This document shows positions 25,351 through 37,256 of a stretch of 64,000 bases of DNA, piece after piece. A model generated the notes under the pieces. It did not search any database. It saw nothing but the letters and a program-made list of their open reading frames with translations, and had not been told where the DNA came from. The stretch covers positions 39,545,659-39,609,658 of the forward strand of contig NC_067283.1 of assembly GCF_020740795.1 (NCBI RefSeq), given 5' to 3'. A program made the position numbers and the translations under genes. Source of the DNA: Apus apus (Eukaryota > Chordata > Aves > Apodiformes > Apodidae). Numbering within the stretch: the first letter of the stretch is position 1; every line of letters begins with the position of its first letter.

Positions 25351-28289
25351 AGTGAGATCAAACCAGAAGATGCTGGCTGAGGGAGGCCCAGCTAAGCTTT
25401 CCCACACCATCACTTTATTGTATTCCTTTCTTTAGCTGGCCCTTCCCTACGGAGATCATAAATCCCTCAGAGAAGAGTAAGCCTTACTGTTGAGGTTGCT
25501 AGTGTGAATAAAGATTGCTGAATCATCTCCCTGGCCCTCTTACCTATCTGCCGAATATCTAGATCACTTTGAGGGCTGGGGTTAATGATGAAAAAAACAT
25601 CTGACATTTTCGTTCTAAAGCTCTTCAAAGGTAAATAGTTTCTCTGAACTTTCTGGAACCACAAAACTGTGCAGGAATAATATTTAGGTATAGTTCAAAA
25701 GCATCCAAATCCCTCTTCAGACTCCAAAGTCTACCACTTGGATGCCACACATCCCTCAAAACCACTACACAGCTGCACAGGCCTATAGATCACATGCCCC
25801 TTAGGATACCCTACAGCTGTTAGTTTGAACCCTTGAAGGTGTAGTTCAACCATGAAGCCCTCTTCTTCTAAATCTTCCTGGCAGCCCTTGTAACACTGGG
25901 GTGTGGCACCTCTAAGTAATTTAAACAACTCACTTCATCCTTATCAAGAAAGAACATAAAAACCAAATTTAATGTGAGGCCTAAAATCTTAAAATAACTT
26001 GTTAACCTCCTTTTCCCCTTCTCATTCACTTCCCCCTCCAGAAGCTTGTACCTCCATCTTGTCAGTCCAATAGCTTTAGAACTATATTATGTACATTTTA
26101 TCTGACCTCGTTAATTGCTGCTAAAGAATATATTCCAAGCTGTCTAATAAGAATATATCATGGGCTGCAAAAAGTGTTGAGTACATTGACAATAATTAGC
26201 TGCAACTTCATGTAATCTTCAGCTGAAGCTCTTCTGCAATCGGGGCATTCAGCCACTCTCTCTCCCTCTTTCTCTTGCTCTCACGTGGAAGCCTTTATCT
26301 TGAATAAGCACTCCTTTGCCTTGAGGCCTCTTGACAGGCACTCTTGAGATCTCAGTTCCTCTAGAAAACACTAAGAGTCAAAAGTTATTGATGAGAGAGA
26401 AGGGTAAAATCAAAAGAGGTGCACAAAAAACGGAGACGGAGAGAGCGAGAGCATGTGACTGCAGGCTTTTTAGGAATCTGGGATTAAAAAAAAAAAAAAA
26501 ATTTAAGCTTCTGTGTGTTTAATTTCCCATTTTCATATATTCATGATGCCTTTTCTTTCCTCATCTTCCTCGGACTTGCAGGGCTGAATTAATTTTGCTG
26601 TCCTTTGCAGGACACTAGTAGAGATCAACGAACTGCTCCATGCTGCCATACATTCAATTCCCATCAACCCTCAACCTGTAGTATTTTTGCCTTCCTCCAA
26701 CTCCAGGTGTTACATATCACATCAAACATGAAAATGCCAGTTTCTGGAGGCAGCCAGTCTTTTCCTGAGATAAACAATTTATCCAGGCTCCTGAATGGCA
26801 GAATAATGAACTCATTCCGAGACTGCACTGTAGATATTCTGCCAGCACTGTCAGTCATAAATTACTATAATGAGAAACACATCCTGAACCTAAAACTCAT
26901 ACTATAAGCATTTCTTCCTCGGCATTAATATGTACTCATTAATGCAACTGTCCAAAATATCACAGGGAAAGTATTGGTGGAATTTACATTACTCAACCTG
27001 TGAAAGAAAAACACCAAAGTGTAACAGAGGAGCAAACTTTCTGTTCCATATGGCTCCTTCCTGGCAGTAAGACACGCAGTAAGACTGGAGCACACTGGGA
27101 TGGGAGAGCTGGAGAGGTTCAAGACACTTCCATCTGCTGGAAATATGATAAAGTGGCTGGGGAGCAAGGACTAGACCATTCTCTGTCTGGAAACCTGCAG
27201 TCTTTTTTACTTCATTGCTCCTGCTCCCCTGTCAGAACAGCACACCACACTTCAGAATAACTGTACTTGCCAGAAGGAAGGTCTTGCCCTCCTGGAGATT
27301 CTATTCACTCTGTTTAATTAATTTTATGAACACCCTACAGGCTCAGCCCTCAGTGCCTCAAGTGAAAATGTTTCATCAATACATCTGTTTCGCAATAAGA
27401 GCCATGCAAAACCTACTAATTCTGTATGTGTTCTGATCTTAATTGCCCCATCAGAAAGCCTAGGGAAGTCTGATAAAATGAGCTGTATTTAATCCACTAT
27501 CCAGGGGAATTCATTCAAAGAAAGCTGATTCAGATGCTGGCAGGGAGTTTTGCTAACAGTGTTGCATTCAAAGGGTGACGTTCCATGTCCCAGATATGGA
27601 AAAGACCAGGCTGTCCTACACTGCTCTTAAAGGTGTAAACATGACTCTCATTATTGTGTTCTTCTATCAGTGCTATCATCAGTGCTCCAGGAAGGCAGGG
27701 ATATGTTACTTCCATTTTGCAGACAGTTAACTTAAGACCCGGGCCCAAGATCACACAAAGAATCCCTGGCTCAGGTGGGAATGTACTTTGGAGCTCCTGA
27801 ATTCCCATTCCCATCATCATCAGCCCCTTTCTTCTCTCATTCTCAATAATGCTGAGCAGAGTCTATACTCAAATGGCAACCAGAGTCCACTGCATAACCC
27901 AAGTTGGAACTCAAAGGGAGACAAGGGACAAGTAAGAGGTGAGAGATGGTGCAAAGTTCACTTTCTGTTGTGCCTCAAGAGCTGCAGGCAGAGAAGCAGG
28001 AGTTCACTTGGGCTGGTTGTGGCCCAGGAGCCGACTGAGAAACACATGAAGAAACCTCTACTCAAGGAATCTCTCACTGAACTACGTTCCTAGATTCCTG
28101 TTCTCAAACAATATATTTGAGACAGGACAGCCCCATCCTCCCCCCTTCAATGCTCATTTTGTGGCAAGCAGGTAAGCCAGGCAATGAACAAGATCATCTC
28201 TCCAGACATGGAGTGCTAAAAGGAGAAGGCACGATCCAGGGTGTGGTAACAAACATGTATCATGCACATGATCTGCTGTATGACCAACA
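25351..28289. other. intergenic, no gene recognised
   Basis: Unique, moderately AT-rich sequence. A 16-nt poly(A) run lies at 26486-26501. The stretch at about 26,090-26,240 is AT-rich with TAATTAG-like motifs and might be regulatory, but nothing identifies it. No exon or repeat family is seen. Confidence 0.55.
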
Positions 28290-31200
28290 TGCTCAGCTGA
28301 AGTTAAAAATCTTTCTGGTGTAAGACTTTGAATTTGTTATAGTTCTCTAGTACTTTTTTCTACTGGCTCAGCCAAAACATCTCTAAATAAAAACAAAACT
28401 TGTGAAATCAAAAGATTGCTGAGACAAAGCAGAAGGGTAAATGTGAAGAGGTAACTTCTAAATACTGTTTATCATATAGTCTGGCACACTCCTTGTCCTG
28501 GGGTTTGCTGCAGTTTAGGTTACCTGGAATCAGAAATGAAGATCCAAAGGAAACAATACAAAAACTATCTGAGCTTCTGAGTGCATTTCTGTGTCTAGAG
28601 TCCTCAAAGGGACAACTGCAAGTTGCATCCTACAGCCCCTGTTTGGAGACCGTCATCGCTCTCTCCATTGTATCTTGGCTCAGTAACAATAAACTTTATG
28701 AGTCAGTAAACCACTCACAGCATTTTGAAGCAGAGCAGTCAACCTGTTATGAAGTACGTAATCAACATGTGTATTGTAAATACTGATGTCAGGTTGATAA
28801 GGAGCTGTTGATACCATCAGACCTGGAACAGATACCAACATGGTGATGCTGGGATGCTCGATTTGTCCATCCTGGGTGTTCTCTTGCTGGCAAATGAATG
28901 CACCCTGGGCCTCTGACTCTGGAAACAAGTTAGACATGCATGGTATGATCAGAACAACAGGATTGGTTATTTGTCCAGTTTCAGGCTGCAATGATAAAGG
29001 GCAGGTACACATGGACAGCTGTGATTATGTCATTTACATCTATTAGCTCTTTTCCCTTGTTTCGATCCTCCTTTCTCCACCCTAGTCTCCTCCCAAATAA
29101 ACAAGTCACCCCTAATTCCTTTTCCCCCCTCAGTCCAAATTTGGCTACATTCATACCCAAATTCTGTGCTTCTGATAATAATACATAGATAATCTTGACC
29201 TTATATGACATTACTGGTACTCTTACATAGATAGGCATGGAACACCTTGCAAGATTCCAACCCCCAGCAGGTGCCCAACCTTCCCTTACACTTAACTGTG
29301 AAGTCTGGTTATTCCTCACATAATTCACTTTTAACCATCTGTGAAATCCATCCATTCTTCATGGCTCTATATTTAACTTTTGTTGGCTTCTCACATCAGT
29401 AGCTGTCATGTCTGGCAATTGCTCTTGTCATGCCCGGCAGTTTATGTCCCTTTCAGTAGCTTAAAGGCAGGTCAGGGCATAGACATCTGCCTGCAGACCT
29501 AAAAAATACTACATTATTTTCAGGCAGCCCATGATGTCCATGCCAGCTGTGTGCTGCAAGAACCATGGCATGGTATGAGAAAGTCTGGAAAGAATCAGAC
29601 TAAAAACATCCTGGACCTCACAGGAGCTCTGACAGTAACCCAGGTGCATCAAGACTCACAGCCAGGCTCTATTGCTCAGCAGGGAAATTTTAGATGAGAA
29701 ATGGTTCCTTGCATCAACATATTGGTACATCTGTGACAAAAGCTACTGTTTATGCTACATAGGTGCATAACCAAGATTCACAGCATAATAACCAACCATT
29801 CCATGTGAGAAGAACATTTTGAACAACTGACGTGCAAATGCTGTGCCTCACAGCTGCCACGGTCAGATCAAAGCTTTGTGTTAAGGGCAAAGTCAGGCTT
29901 CACCAACATCCATCCTTCCACTTCCTTTGGCATTTTGCAAAAGCAACAGAAAAACTTTAATTGTCTGATGAAGAACATAAATTTCTGCAAATGCAGTACT
30001 TTTAAAATGAGGGTGGTTTCCATTCTGTGGAGAGTGCTGGCATACACACAGAGTAGCCCCCTCTCTTACAAAACCTTAGCCCCTGACCTCCAATCCAAAT
30101 ACAGGAGTTACTGCACCTCACCAAGAAGGAAAATGCCCAGTAGTCAGAGTATGTGTCTGTGTGAGATGTAGAAATAAAGGTTAAATGGTCAGTGCAGAAA
30201 AGTATTTCCCCTACAAATAAACTGCTGTGTAACATTCACATTGAGCAGGAGGAGAGTGCTTCATGTGCAGCAGACACATTACAAAAAGGGATCCCTCCCT
30301 TCTCTGTGCTGACTGTTATAAACCTGAAGGACCGAGAGGGGCTCACCAGTGGAAGTCAAATATCCTCTAAGTTCATTCTGAATCCCAGAAAAAGGAAAAA
30401 GAAAAGTCTTCTTTTCTTCCTTAGTGAAATCAGGGGAATTGGAAAAGTAGTCCTGAAAACAGCCCTGGGTAGGCTTGCTGCACTAGTTGAGTAGAAGTGC
30501 AGCACTGAAGTTGCTGGTTCACAAAAGAAACTCTGAAACCTGCCTTATTAGTCCAGCCTCTTGTCCTCTCACAGACACCTATCTCGCCTTCACATCTCCT
30601 GGTTAAAACCCTTATTACCACTTTCCTTCCCAACAAAAAATTAAGAACAGGGTAGATTGTTACCTTTGTTCTGAAGTTGAAAACACTGTCATCTTGCCCA
30701 GTTCAGGCAAAAAACATGCGTGGGAATAGTGAAGTGGGTAGGTGTGTTCAACTGTCTGAAGCCAAGGCTAGAGGCAAATCAGATCAGATCAGCACAGCTA
30801 GAAATTTGACAAGGTATAATTAACATTGCATGATTACTTAATTTCACTATTGACTTTTTTAATAGAACTTTAAACAATGAAATTAAGAAGGATCCCAGGA
30901 GTGGTGTCCCTTGGAAAGGTGTGCCCTTTCCACTCTTGAGTTCAGCCCAGCAGCCAAGCCCTGGTGTCACCTCTAAGGGCTCCAGACTCACTGGCTTGCA
31001 CGCCTGTGGGCTACTTGAGGCACCTGATGATTTCACCATGGATATTCCCAGCCCGATGTGTTCCCTCACCCTCAGTGCAGGGCAGCCTGAGACTTGAAGC
31101 TGTCCTTGGCTCTGAAAATGAGCAGTCAGTCCCAGAAGAGCTTTGATTCAAAAGGCAAGCAGAAAAGTCTGAGGAATCTTAAGTGTGACTAGCAAAACTG

Positions 31201-31660
31201 CCTGCAGGCACAACTACGTGGCAACGTGCCACACAGCTGTCATTAGCTGCCCACTGTGTCCCTCTGCTTTACATTTGGCCAAGCGGGGTGAAGTTGACAT
31301 TTCCTTCCCACAGGAGGGTATGCCCTGGCTTTTCTTACACTCACAGCAAAGCCATGAATGAGCCAGGGCCTCATTATTGCTTTCAATGACAAGAACTGAA
31401 AGAGCTAAACCTATTCACAGTCTAGGGCATTTGATACAAAGCAAAACGTCACCGGCCAACCCAGGCTTTCAAATCACCCAAGCCTCACAGTGTTTGCTGA
31501 TAGCCCAGTTGAAAGAAGTACTGTGTACATTTAGTTCGTCAGGGAGTCTGGCAATATCTTTGCCCTGCACAGCCTCATGGCCAAAGCATGTCTGGTGGGG
31601 AGTCACAGGGATTAAATGCCCAGACCAAGGGAAAAAACAACTGCTCGAGTCACCCTGTGT

Positions 31661-32160
31661 GAAGTGAAGGACTTCACTCCTTCCACTGAAGTAACAGTGT
31701 CAGCCCACCATGCCTCTGGATCTGGCCGTGGAGAGGTGGCTCACAAAGCACCCAGTGGCCGGGGAGCATGAGCCACTTCCCACTTGCCTCAAGTGCCACC
31801 ACAGGGCAGCAACTTGCACCTCCGGCACCGGCTTCTCCATTTGAAGCACAACCTGGGCATCATGGAGACAAGAAAATGACACTTGGCAGTTGTAGTAGGA
31901 GCCTCCAGCTCACCATCAGCCACTGCTTTGCCTGAAAGCAGGTTCTTTCAGCTTGTCCAGAGCATCCTTGTGCTGGTGGTCAGCAGGTGATGGGCTGGGA
32001 CAGGACTATTTAACTCTGCTATACAACCTGATACACACAACTCCAGTGCTGGCTGTAGTCCTTTCACTGCACTTCTTGCCATCTGTATCAAGTGTCTTCT
32101 TGCTCCATACTGGTCTTACAGCCCTGCTCTGATACCTCCTAGAAGCTCCTGCAAATGTCC
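31661..32160 (+). repeat. high-identity block of copy A, partner 45340-45839
   Basis: Aligned by eye with 45340-45839, these 500 bp show about 12 substitutions and no net indel (about 97.6% identity). The block ends abruptly: A continues into sequence matching 49,137 onwards, while B continues into 3.3 kb absent from A. A 60-codon minus-strand frame (31700-31882) is open in both copies but is not a recognisable protein. Confidence 0.9.
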
Positions 32161-32870
32161 CCATGGTACTTTTTGAAAAATGCAGACTTGAGCACTACAA
32201 AGCCTGAAAATGCCACAGCCAATTGACTGGGGTCTGTGGGAACAAAATAATTTCTTCACATTGAGTAAACAAGTTGTTTTCTTGCTCCAGAGCTGGCCCT
32301 GGAGGGCCCAAGCAGCCCACATCACTGCTGCTTCAGAGCAATCCCACCAGAGGCTTTGGCAAGGCTTCCTCACTCAGGTGCCTGAACTGAAGGGCTGGAA
32401 GGGATTTAATTGGAGGCAGAGCATGGATTTCATGCCTTCCCTTGGGCTCCTCAGACAGAGCTTCTGCCTTTGAAGGCAGGCCCTATTCCCACAGGCAACA
32501 GTGGGAAGAAACCCTTGGGCTGCTGGCACAGCGCTCTCCTGGGACACTGAGCCAGGAGTGGGGAAGGCTCCACTGATGCTGGGCAGAGGGAGGCCACGGC
32601 GCTCAGCATCCATCTGAGGGCTCCCAGCACCTCCCGTGGAATGGGACCAGGACCAGGAGCTGGCATCCAGCCAGGAGATGCCTGTGGAACTGATGGTGAA
32701 GCAACAGCCCTGAAGAGGTTTCCCATCTGGGACAGGTCAAGAAGAGTTTTGGATCCAGGCACCAGGTCTTGCTTTTCTTCCTGAGGGGAATGATTGAAGT
32801 GGAGGAGAAGCCAAAACTGCAAAAGGATATGAGAACAGAGAAGTCACCTTCTGCAACAGGCAGTAGACCA
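32161..32870 (+). repeat. high-identity block of copy A, partner 49137-49850
   Basis: From 32221 to 32796 the offset to copy B is a constant 16,981, with about 9 differences (about 98.4% identity); the stretch from about 32,621 on is essentially identical. Beyond 32796 similarity drops but persists to about 32,870. Open frames occur on both strands (32210-32473 +, 32451-32822 -). At this identity their conservation carries no weight as evidence for coding. Confidence 0.9.
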
Positions 32871-33057
32871 TGAAACAATTTTTGGCAGTGCAGGAAGTCT
32901 GTTTCTGCTTGAACTTTTTTTTTATTGTTACCACCCAATCCTACTCTTGATGATTTAATTAATAATGTATTTTTTGTATTTAAATCTCTCTTCCTCCAAG
33001 CCTGCATGTAAAGATTTAGAAGTTCAATACTCTAACTTTTCATCTTAATTTCACGAA

Positions 33058-33122
33058 GATATTTAAATATTTGCCTTTTAATATTTATAAATATTTGCCT
33101 TTGCCCTTTAAATATTTGCCTG
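33058..33122. repeat. degenerate TAAATATTTGCC tandem repeat
   Basis: Three near copies of a TTTAAATATTTGCC-like unit occur within 65 bp, separated by short spacers. This is a small local expansion. Confidence 0.8.
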
Positions 33123-33752
33123 TTGCAATGTTGTAAGGTCACATGCCTTTTGGAGCTGCTGGGTCTTCACTTTTTGAGGCAATTCTGATTATCTACCATC
33201 AGATGTTGTGGTGATGAAGCACTTTTGACAGTGGCAGAAAATGGCTCAGGAGATTCTCTTGTTCCAAAATGTAAGGCATGCTGTATCATTATGCACTAGG
33301 ATGTTTCGGGCAAATGTGAATTTTAAAAGGCAATCCATGAAGGTGTCAGACAGGAACTCCAAGCTGTGTGTGATAGAGGCAACTTTAAATGAAGATTAAA
33401 TAAATACTTACACCGATCCTCCTAATATTTCTCAATCTGTACAACCAATATGCTTCATCCTGGATATGTCTTGGAAAAACACTGGAGTTATATTTTCTAC
33501 TGTTCAGTTGCCCCAGTTAGAAAACTCTCTAGTTGAATCAGGTGTCTCTGAATGTTCCAAGTCACACGTACAATGTGCATTCTGAGTTCTTGCCCTTGAG
33601 TAGTAATGCCCAGTGGACGTGCTTCTTGGTAATGCACTGTAAAAGGGCCTCTCTTCTTCACTTCAAAAAGCATCTTCCACCTCTGACACTACATTGTACA
33701 GATGAAAATCTGATGTATGCCTTTCTAATTGAAAACAACAACAAAAAAATTA

Positions 33753-33804
33753 GGAACCTGTAAACAATTAGAATATTTGGAACCTGTAAACAATTAGAAT
33801 AATA
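33753..33804. repeat. 26-bp tandem duplication
   Basis: The unit beginning GGAACCTGTAAACAATTAGA occurs at 33753-33778 and again at 33779-33804, differing only near its end. It looks like a recent replication-slippage event. Confidence 0.9.
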
Positions 33805-34555
33805 GGAATTTTTTAGGAAGACTTGGATGCAGTACCCAAAATAATTTTTGTTTAAGATATCCTCTGGAAAGCAACTCACAAATGGACTAATGATTGAGAA
33901 TTCCTCTCAACTCCTACAGTCTGGGGGAATTTTAGCTGCAGGCCACATCTGTTTTTCCAAATAGGTTTTCTAAATCTTTTACTTTGTAACAGCTGTTCAT
34001 TACATAAATACTAATTGCACCACCGAACAGTAGTTGTCTATATTGATGAAAAGAGACTGCAGATATAAGAAAGCCCATCTTTAAGTTCTTCTCTTCTGCT
34101 AGGCATCTCCATTCAAAAGGTTTATCCTTTACTGACATTAATGTACTCTTTTTATGAGAATAAGTGAAAATTACTTCACAATTACTTCAAAAGCAGTAAT
34201 TATGTTTTAAAAACAATGCCTAATTTCTGCTTGGATTTGTTTATGTTTGGCTGGAGCCATTTTCATTAAGGAAATGGCATTGTCAGACTGTTGGCAGAAC
34301 TCTCAAATAAAATGAGAAGGCTCTGTTACTATCAACCTTCTTTTCACTTCCAAGTATTTCATCATCTCCAACAGCACATTGTGAAAGTCCTTCAATGAAA
34401 AAAGGTAGAATTTAATGAATAACAACATTTTTAGGATAGCAAAAAATTTATAGTGCATTGTGTTCCTTCTCTTTTCTGATAAGAATAATAAATGTACTGA
34501 TACAATTTCCAAATGTAAATACAGGCTAAGAAAGGGTACTTACCCAGAACATAGG

Positions 34556-34645
34556 ACCATGGAATCATGGACTGGTTTAGGTTGGAAGGTACCTTTGAAG
34601 ATCATCACATCCAACCCCCTGCCATGGGCAGGGACACCTTTCAAA
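34556..34645 (-). mobile_element. CR1 LINE 3'-end fragment (antisense)
   Basis: The + strand reads ggaatcatggactggtttag then ggttggaaggtacctttgaa and CCCCCTGCCATGGGCAGGGA. This is the reverse complement of the CR1 3' end. It is only about 90 bp long, so strongly 5'-truncated. Confidence 0.88.
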
Positions 34646-37021
34646 CTGGAAAAGCCTTCTATGGATTGAGAATGGAAACCACAGAATTTTTTGTATTTTT
34701 CATTTCTTCAGCTCAAAATCCCTGGCTTTGTGTGCATAGATTTTACAGTGGTGTAAATCGAATAATTGTATTTATTTAACTTATTCTTAATTTATTAAAA
34801 AAAAAGCTGGGATTTGCTTTCCTTCTGTCAAATAAGTAGCTGTGGGAATACATTTCATTATCCAGAGTAAAGATTCCTTTTTGAGATATTAAATGATAGC
34901 ATAAAAATTCATGATCTCTCAGGCAAGGTGAAAAATGACAAGCAAATTAGATAATTAGAGCCTTGGTTCTAGTTCATAATGTCACAGAAATCCAAACCAG
35001 CATTTTAGTTTCTCTGCACTTCTCCTTTCTGTCCCCCTGCTTACTCTTCTTAGCTCCTACAAACATGAACAAACCTCCTTCCAAACAAACCTCAAAAAGC
35101 CCCCCAAGGCCCCACAAGCTTGGGTTGAGAAAGGTCTTCACTGGATGTTAAGGAACAAGTGCTTAGCACAGTGTTGCTTTTACAGTATTGTTCAATTATC
35201 TCCATCCTAACACCCCACAAACCTTCCACTCTGTTTAACCCAACAGTTTGGCATATCTCTCCATGCTATAGGTACCAACATCTTTATGTGTGCCCTTGCA
35301 AACCACAGCCTCTGAAATTATCTGGTTGGTTAATAATTAAACAAGACTAAGCTTTCTAGTTTTTCCAGCCAAACTGCAGCTGGTCTAACCAAAATGATAC
35401 ATCTCCCTATAAACTTGGCGTCACATACGGTGAACACATTTTGCGTTTGGCCAGCTAGCAATTAGAGGTTTCTAGCAATGCTGATAAGGTCTTTTAGCCA
35501 TTAGTCATCCATTTGCTTGACACAAGCACACTGACTAGGATTAAATTAAGCTTTTCTCTTGGCTATCCAAAGGCAGTCCTAGTTACTCCTTTTTTTCCCC
35601 CAAAGTTAACAAGAGAAAATATTTTCTCAGCACATTTTTCTTACTTCTGGTATTAATGGTTTTGAACAACTGTTACCAAATTGTGTTCATTTCTAGATTA
35701 TCTATATCTGAAAACATTTGTATTTCTTTGTTACTCTATTTAGCTAATCTGCAAGCTGCCTTCTCTGCATTATTCAGCATTCTATAGTTCATCTTCCCAA
35801 GCAGTCAATAGTTCTAGCTCAAGTGACTCTCTATTGTGAGGAGATTAATGCTTTTCTCTATGAAGATGATGCTATATTGTGTCTGAGTTGTTTTTTTGCA
35901 GGTAGGTATATTCATATGGCAAAAGAGTTGTTACCGTGACCAGAGTTGCTGGAGGATTAACTTCAGGTTTGATTGCACTTCACTAAGTCATGTTGTTAGA
36001 GTTACATCATACAGTTACATTAAATTAAAGGAATTGGAGTTGTGATTCTGGGAGCGTCCCAGATACTTCTCATCAGAGTTCAAATCAGCTGCTACCTTCT
36101 GTTGTCCAATATGTGCTGCTAGAGGTCTAAGGAAAGTGTTTTTAAGTCAGAAAGTTGCTTTACCCATCTAAGCAAGAAGCTGGATGTGAAATATGCTATG
36201 CAATGGTTGCTTTGATTGTTTCCATGATCAAAGTCTTCATATAAGTGAAATTATAACAATCCTGTTGGATGTTTGTAAGCGAAATTGATAATACAGTCCT
36301 TGACAGAAAATTATTTAAAAATTTCTGTTGGTTGCAACAACAGGAGCAACTTCAGTGGCTTTGTCACTTCATATGATCAGACTGCATTTGGTTTTGTCAA
36401 CTCATTTTTGGTGAGGCCATTAATCATGTAGGGAACGACCAGAGCAGAAGGGTGCATGGGTGACTCACAGCAAGCTTTTGTTGACGCAGGCAGCAGGTTA
36501 TCCTGCAGAAACTCAGTTAAGATCCTTCACCCATGACGTCAGCTGCCTCATGTCTTATGTCAGGCAACAGCAATGATGGCATCAAAACATTGGGGTAACT
36601 CAGCTTGGACAGGATGGCAGATCTGATCCATACATCATCAATTTTATCAAAACAAGAGGTAGTTTGAAAACTGATGGATACAAGAAGGTGCAAACTGTAA
36701 GGATGTAGAAAAAAGTAAACATAGTATACTGTTATGTGTATAATCAAATGTAATTACACTGCAAACTACACAGTCTTCTCTGTGCTCCTCTCCTTAGCTG
36801 GAGGACACTATAATATTTCCCACCTCAGGATGAAAGGAGGGACTGGTTAGTGAATGGCAGTTTGGACCGTGGTGCTGTCAGTTGCCTCTGGAATTACAGA
36901 ATATAACTTCAGTTCCTATGGCTGAAATCTCTTCTGGATTTTTTTTTTTTTTAAATTTTTAAAAAACTTTAAATGTTTTTCTGTCAATGATCTACTTCAG
37001 AGTCTTCCCAGCTGAAACAGG
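34646..37021. other. intergenic, low-repeat AT-rich stretch
   Basis: No exon, RNA gene or repeat family is recognised. The interval about 35,380-36,300 lacks repeats and has a texture often seen in conserved vertebrate regulatory DNA (for example GCGTTTGGCCAGCTAGCAAT at 35443). That impression needs an alignment. A T-rich/A-rich tract lies at 36,940-36,970. Confidence 0.5.
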
Positions 37022-37256
37022 GGATGTTTATGTTAGATATCAGGAAAAGGTTTTTCACCCAGAGGGTGGCTGAGCACTGGAACCAGCTCCCCAGGGACAC
37101 GGTCGTAGCAGCAAGCCTGCCTGAGTTTGAGAAATGTTTGGATGATGCTCTCAGGCACATAGTGTGATTCTTGGGGTGCCCTACACAGAGACAGGAGTTG
37201 GACTTGATGATCCTGGTTGGTCCCTTCTAACTCAGCATATTCTATGATTCTATGAT
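37022..37256 (+). mobile_element. CR1 LINE 3'-end fragment
   Basis: This is a typical CR1 3' region: GATATCAGGAAAAGGTTTTT, TTCACCCAGAGGGTGGCTGA, then GGACTTGATGATCCTGGTTG, ending TATTCTATGATTCTATGATA. The intact tandem ATTCTATG octamers indicate a relatively well preserved 3' end. Confidence 0.95.

Larger units (their letters stand above)
28290..32870 (+). repeat. long direct repeat, copy A (4.6 kb)
   Basis: This region is collinear with 40,885-49,850 (copy B) in the same orientation. Matching blocks, A to B: 28,340-28,520 to 40,937-41,130; 28,531-28,620 to 41,668-41,760; 29,520-29,860 to 41,805-42,150; 30,000-30,235 to 42,540-42,770; 30,500-31,155 to 43,010-43,632; 31,215-31,345 to 44,785-44,900; 31,525-31,660 to 45,145-45,339; 31,661-32,160 to 45,340-45,839; 32,161-32,870 to 49,137-49,850. 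Identity by eye is about 75-80% in the left blocks, about 90% in the middle and about 98% at the right. I do not recognise it as a transposon family or gene. Confidence 0.88.
32871..34555. other. intergenic, AT-rich, with small tandem repeats
   Basis: No gene is recognised. The segment holds a short AT-rich repeat (33058-33122) and a 26-bp tandem duplication (33753-33804). Confidence 0.6.

Noticed and set aside
32161..32870. Idea that the 0.7 kb near-identical unit is a solo LTR
   Set aside because: I see no TG...CA termini or flanking target-site duplication, and the unit is collinear with neighbouring homologous blocks in both copies.
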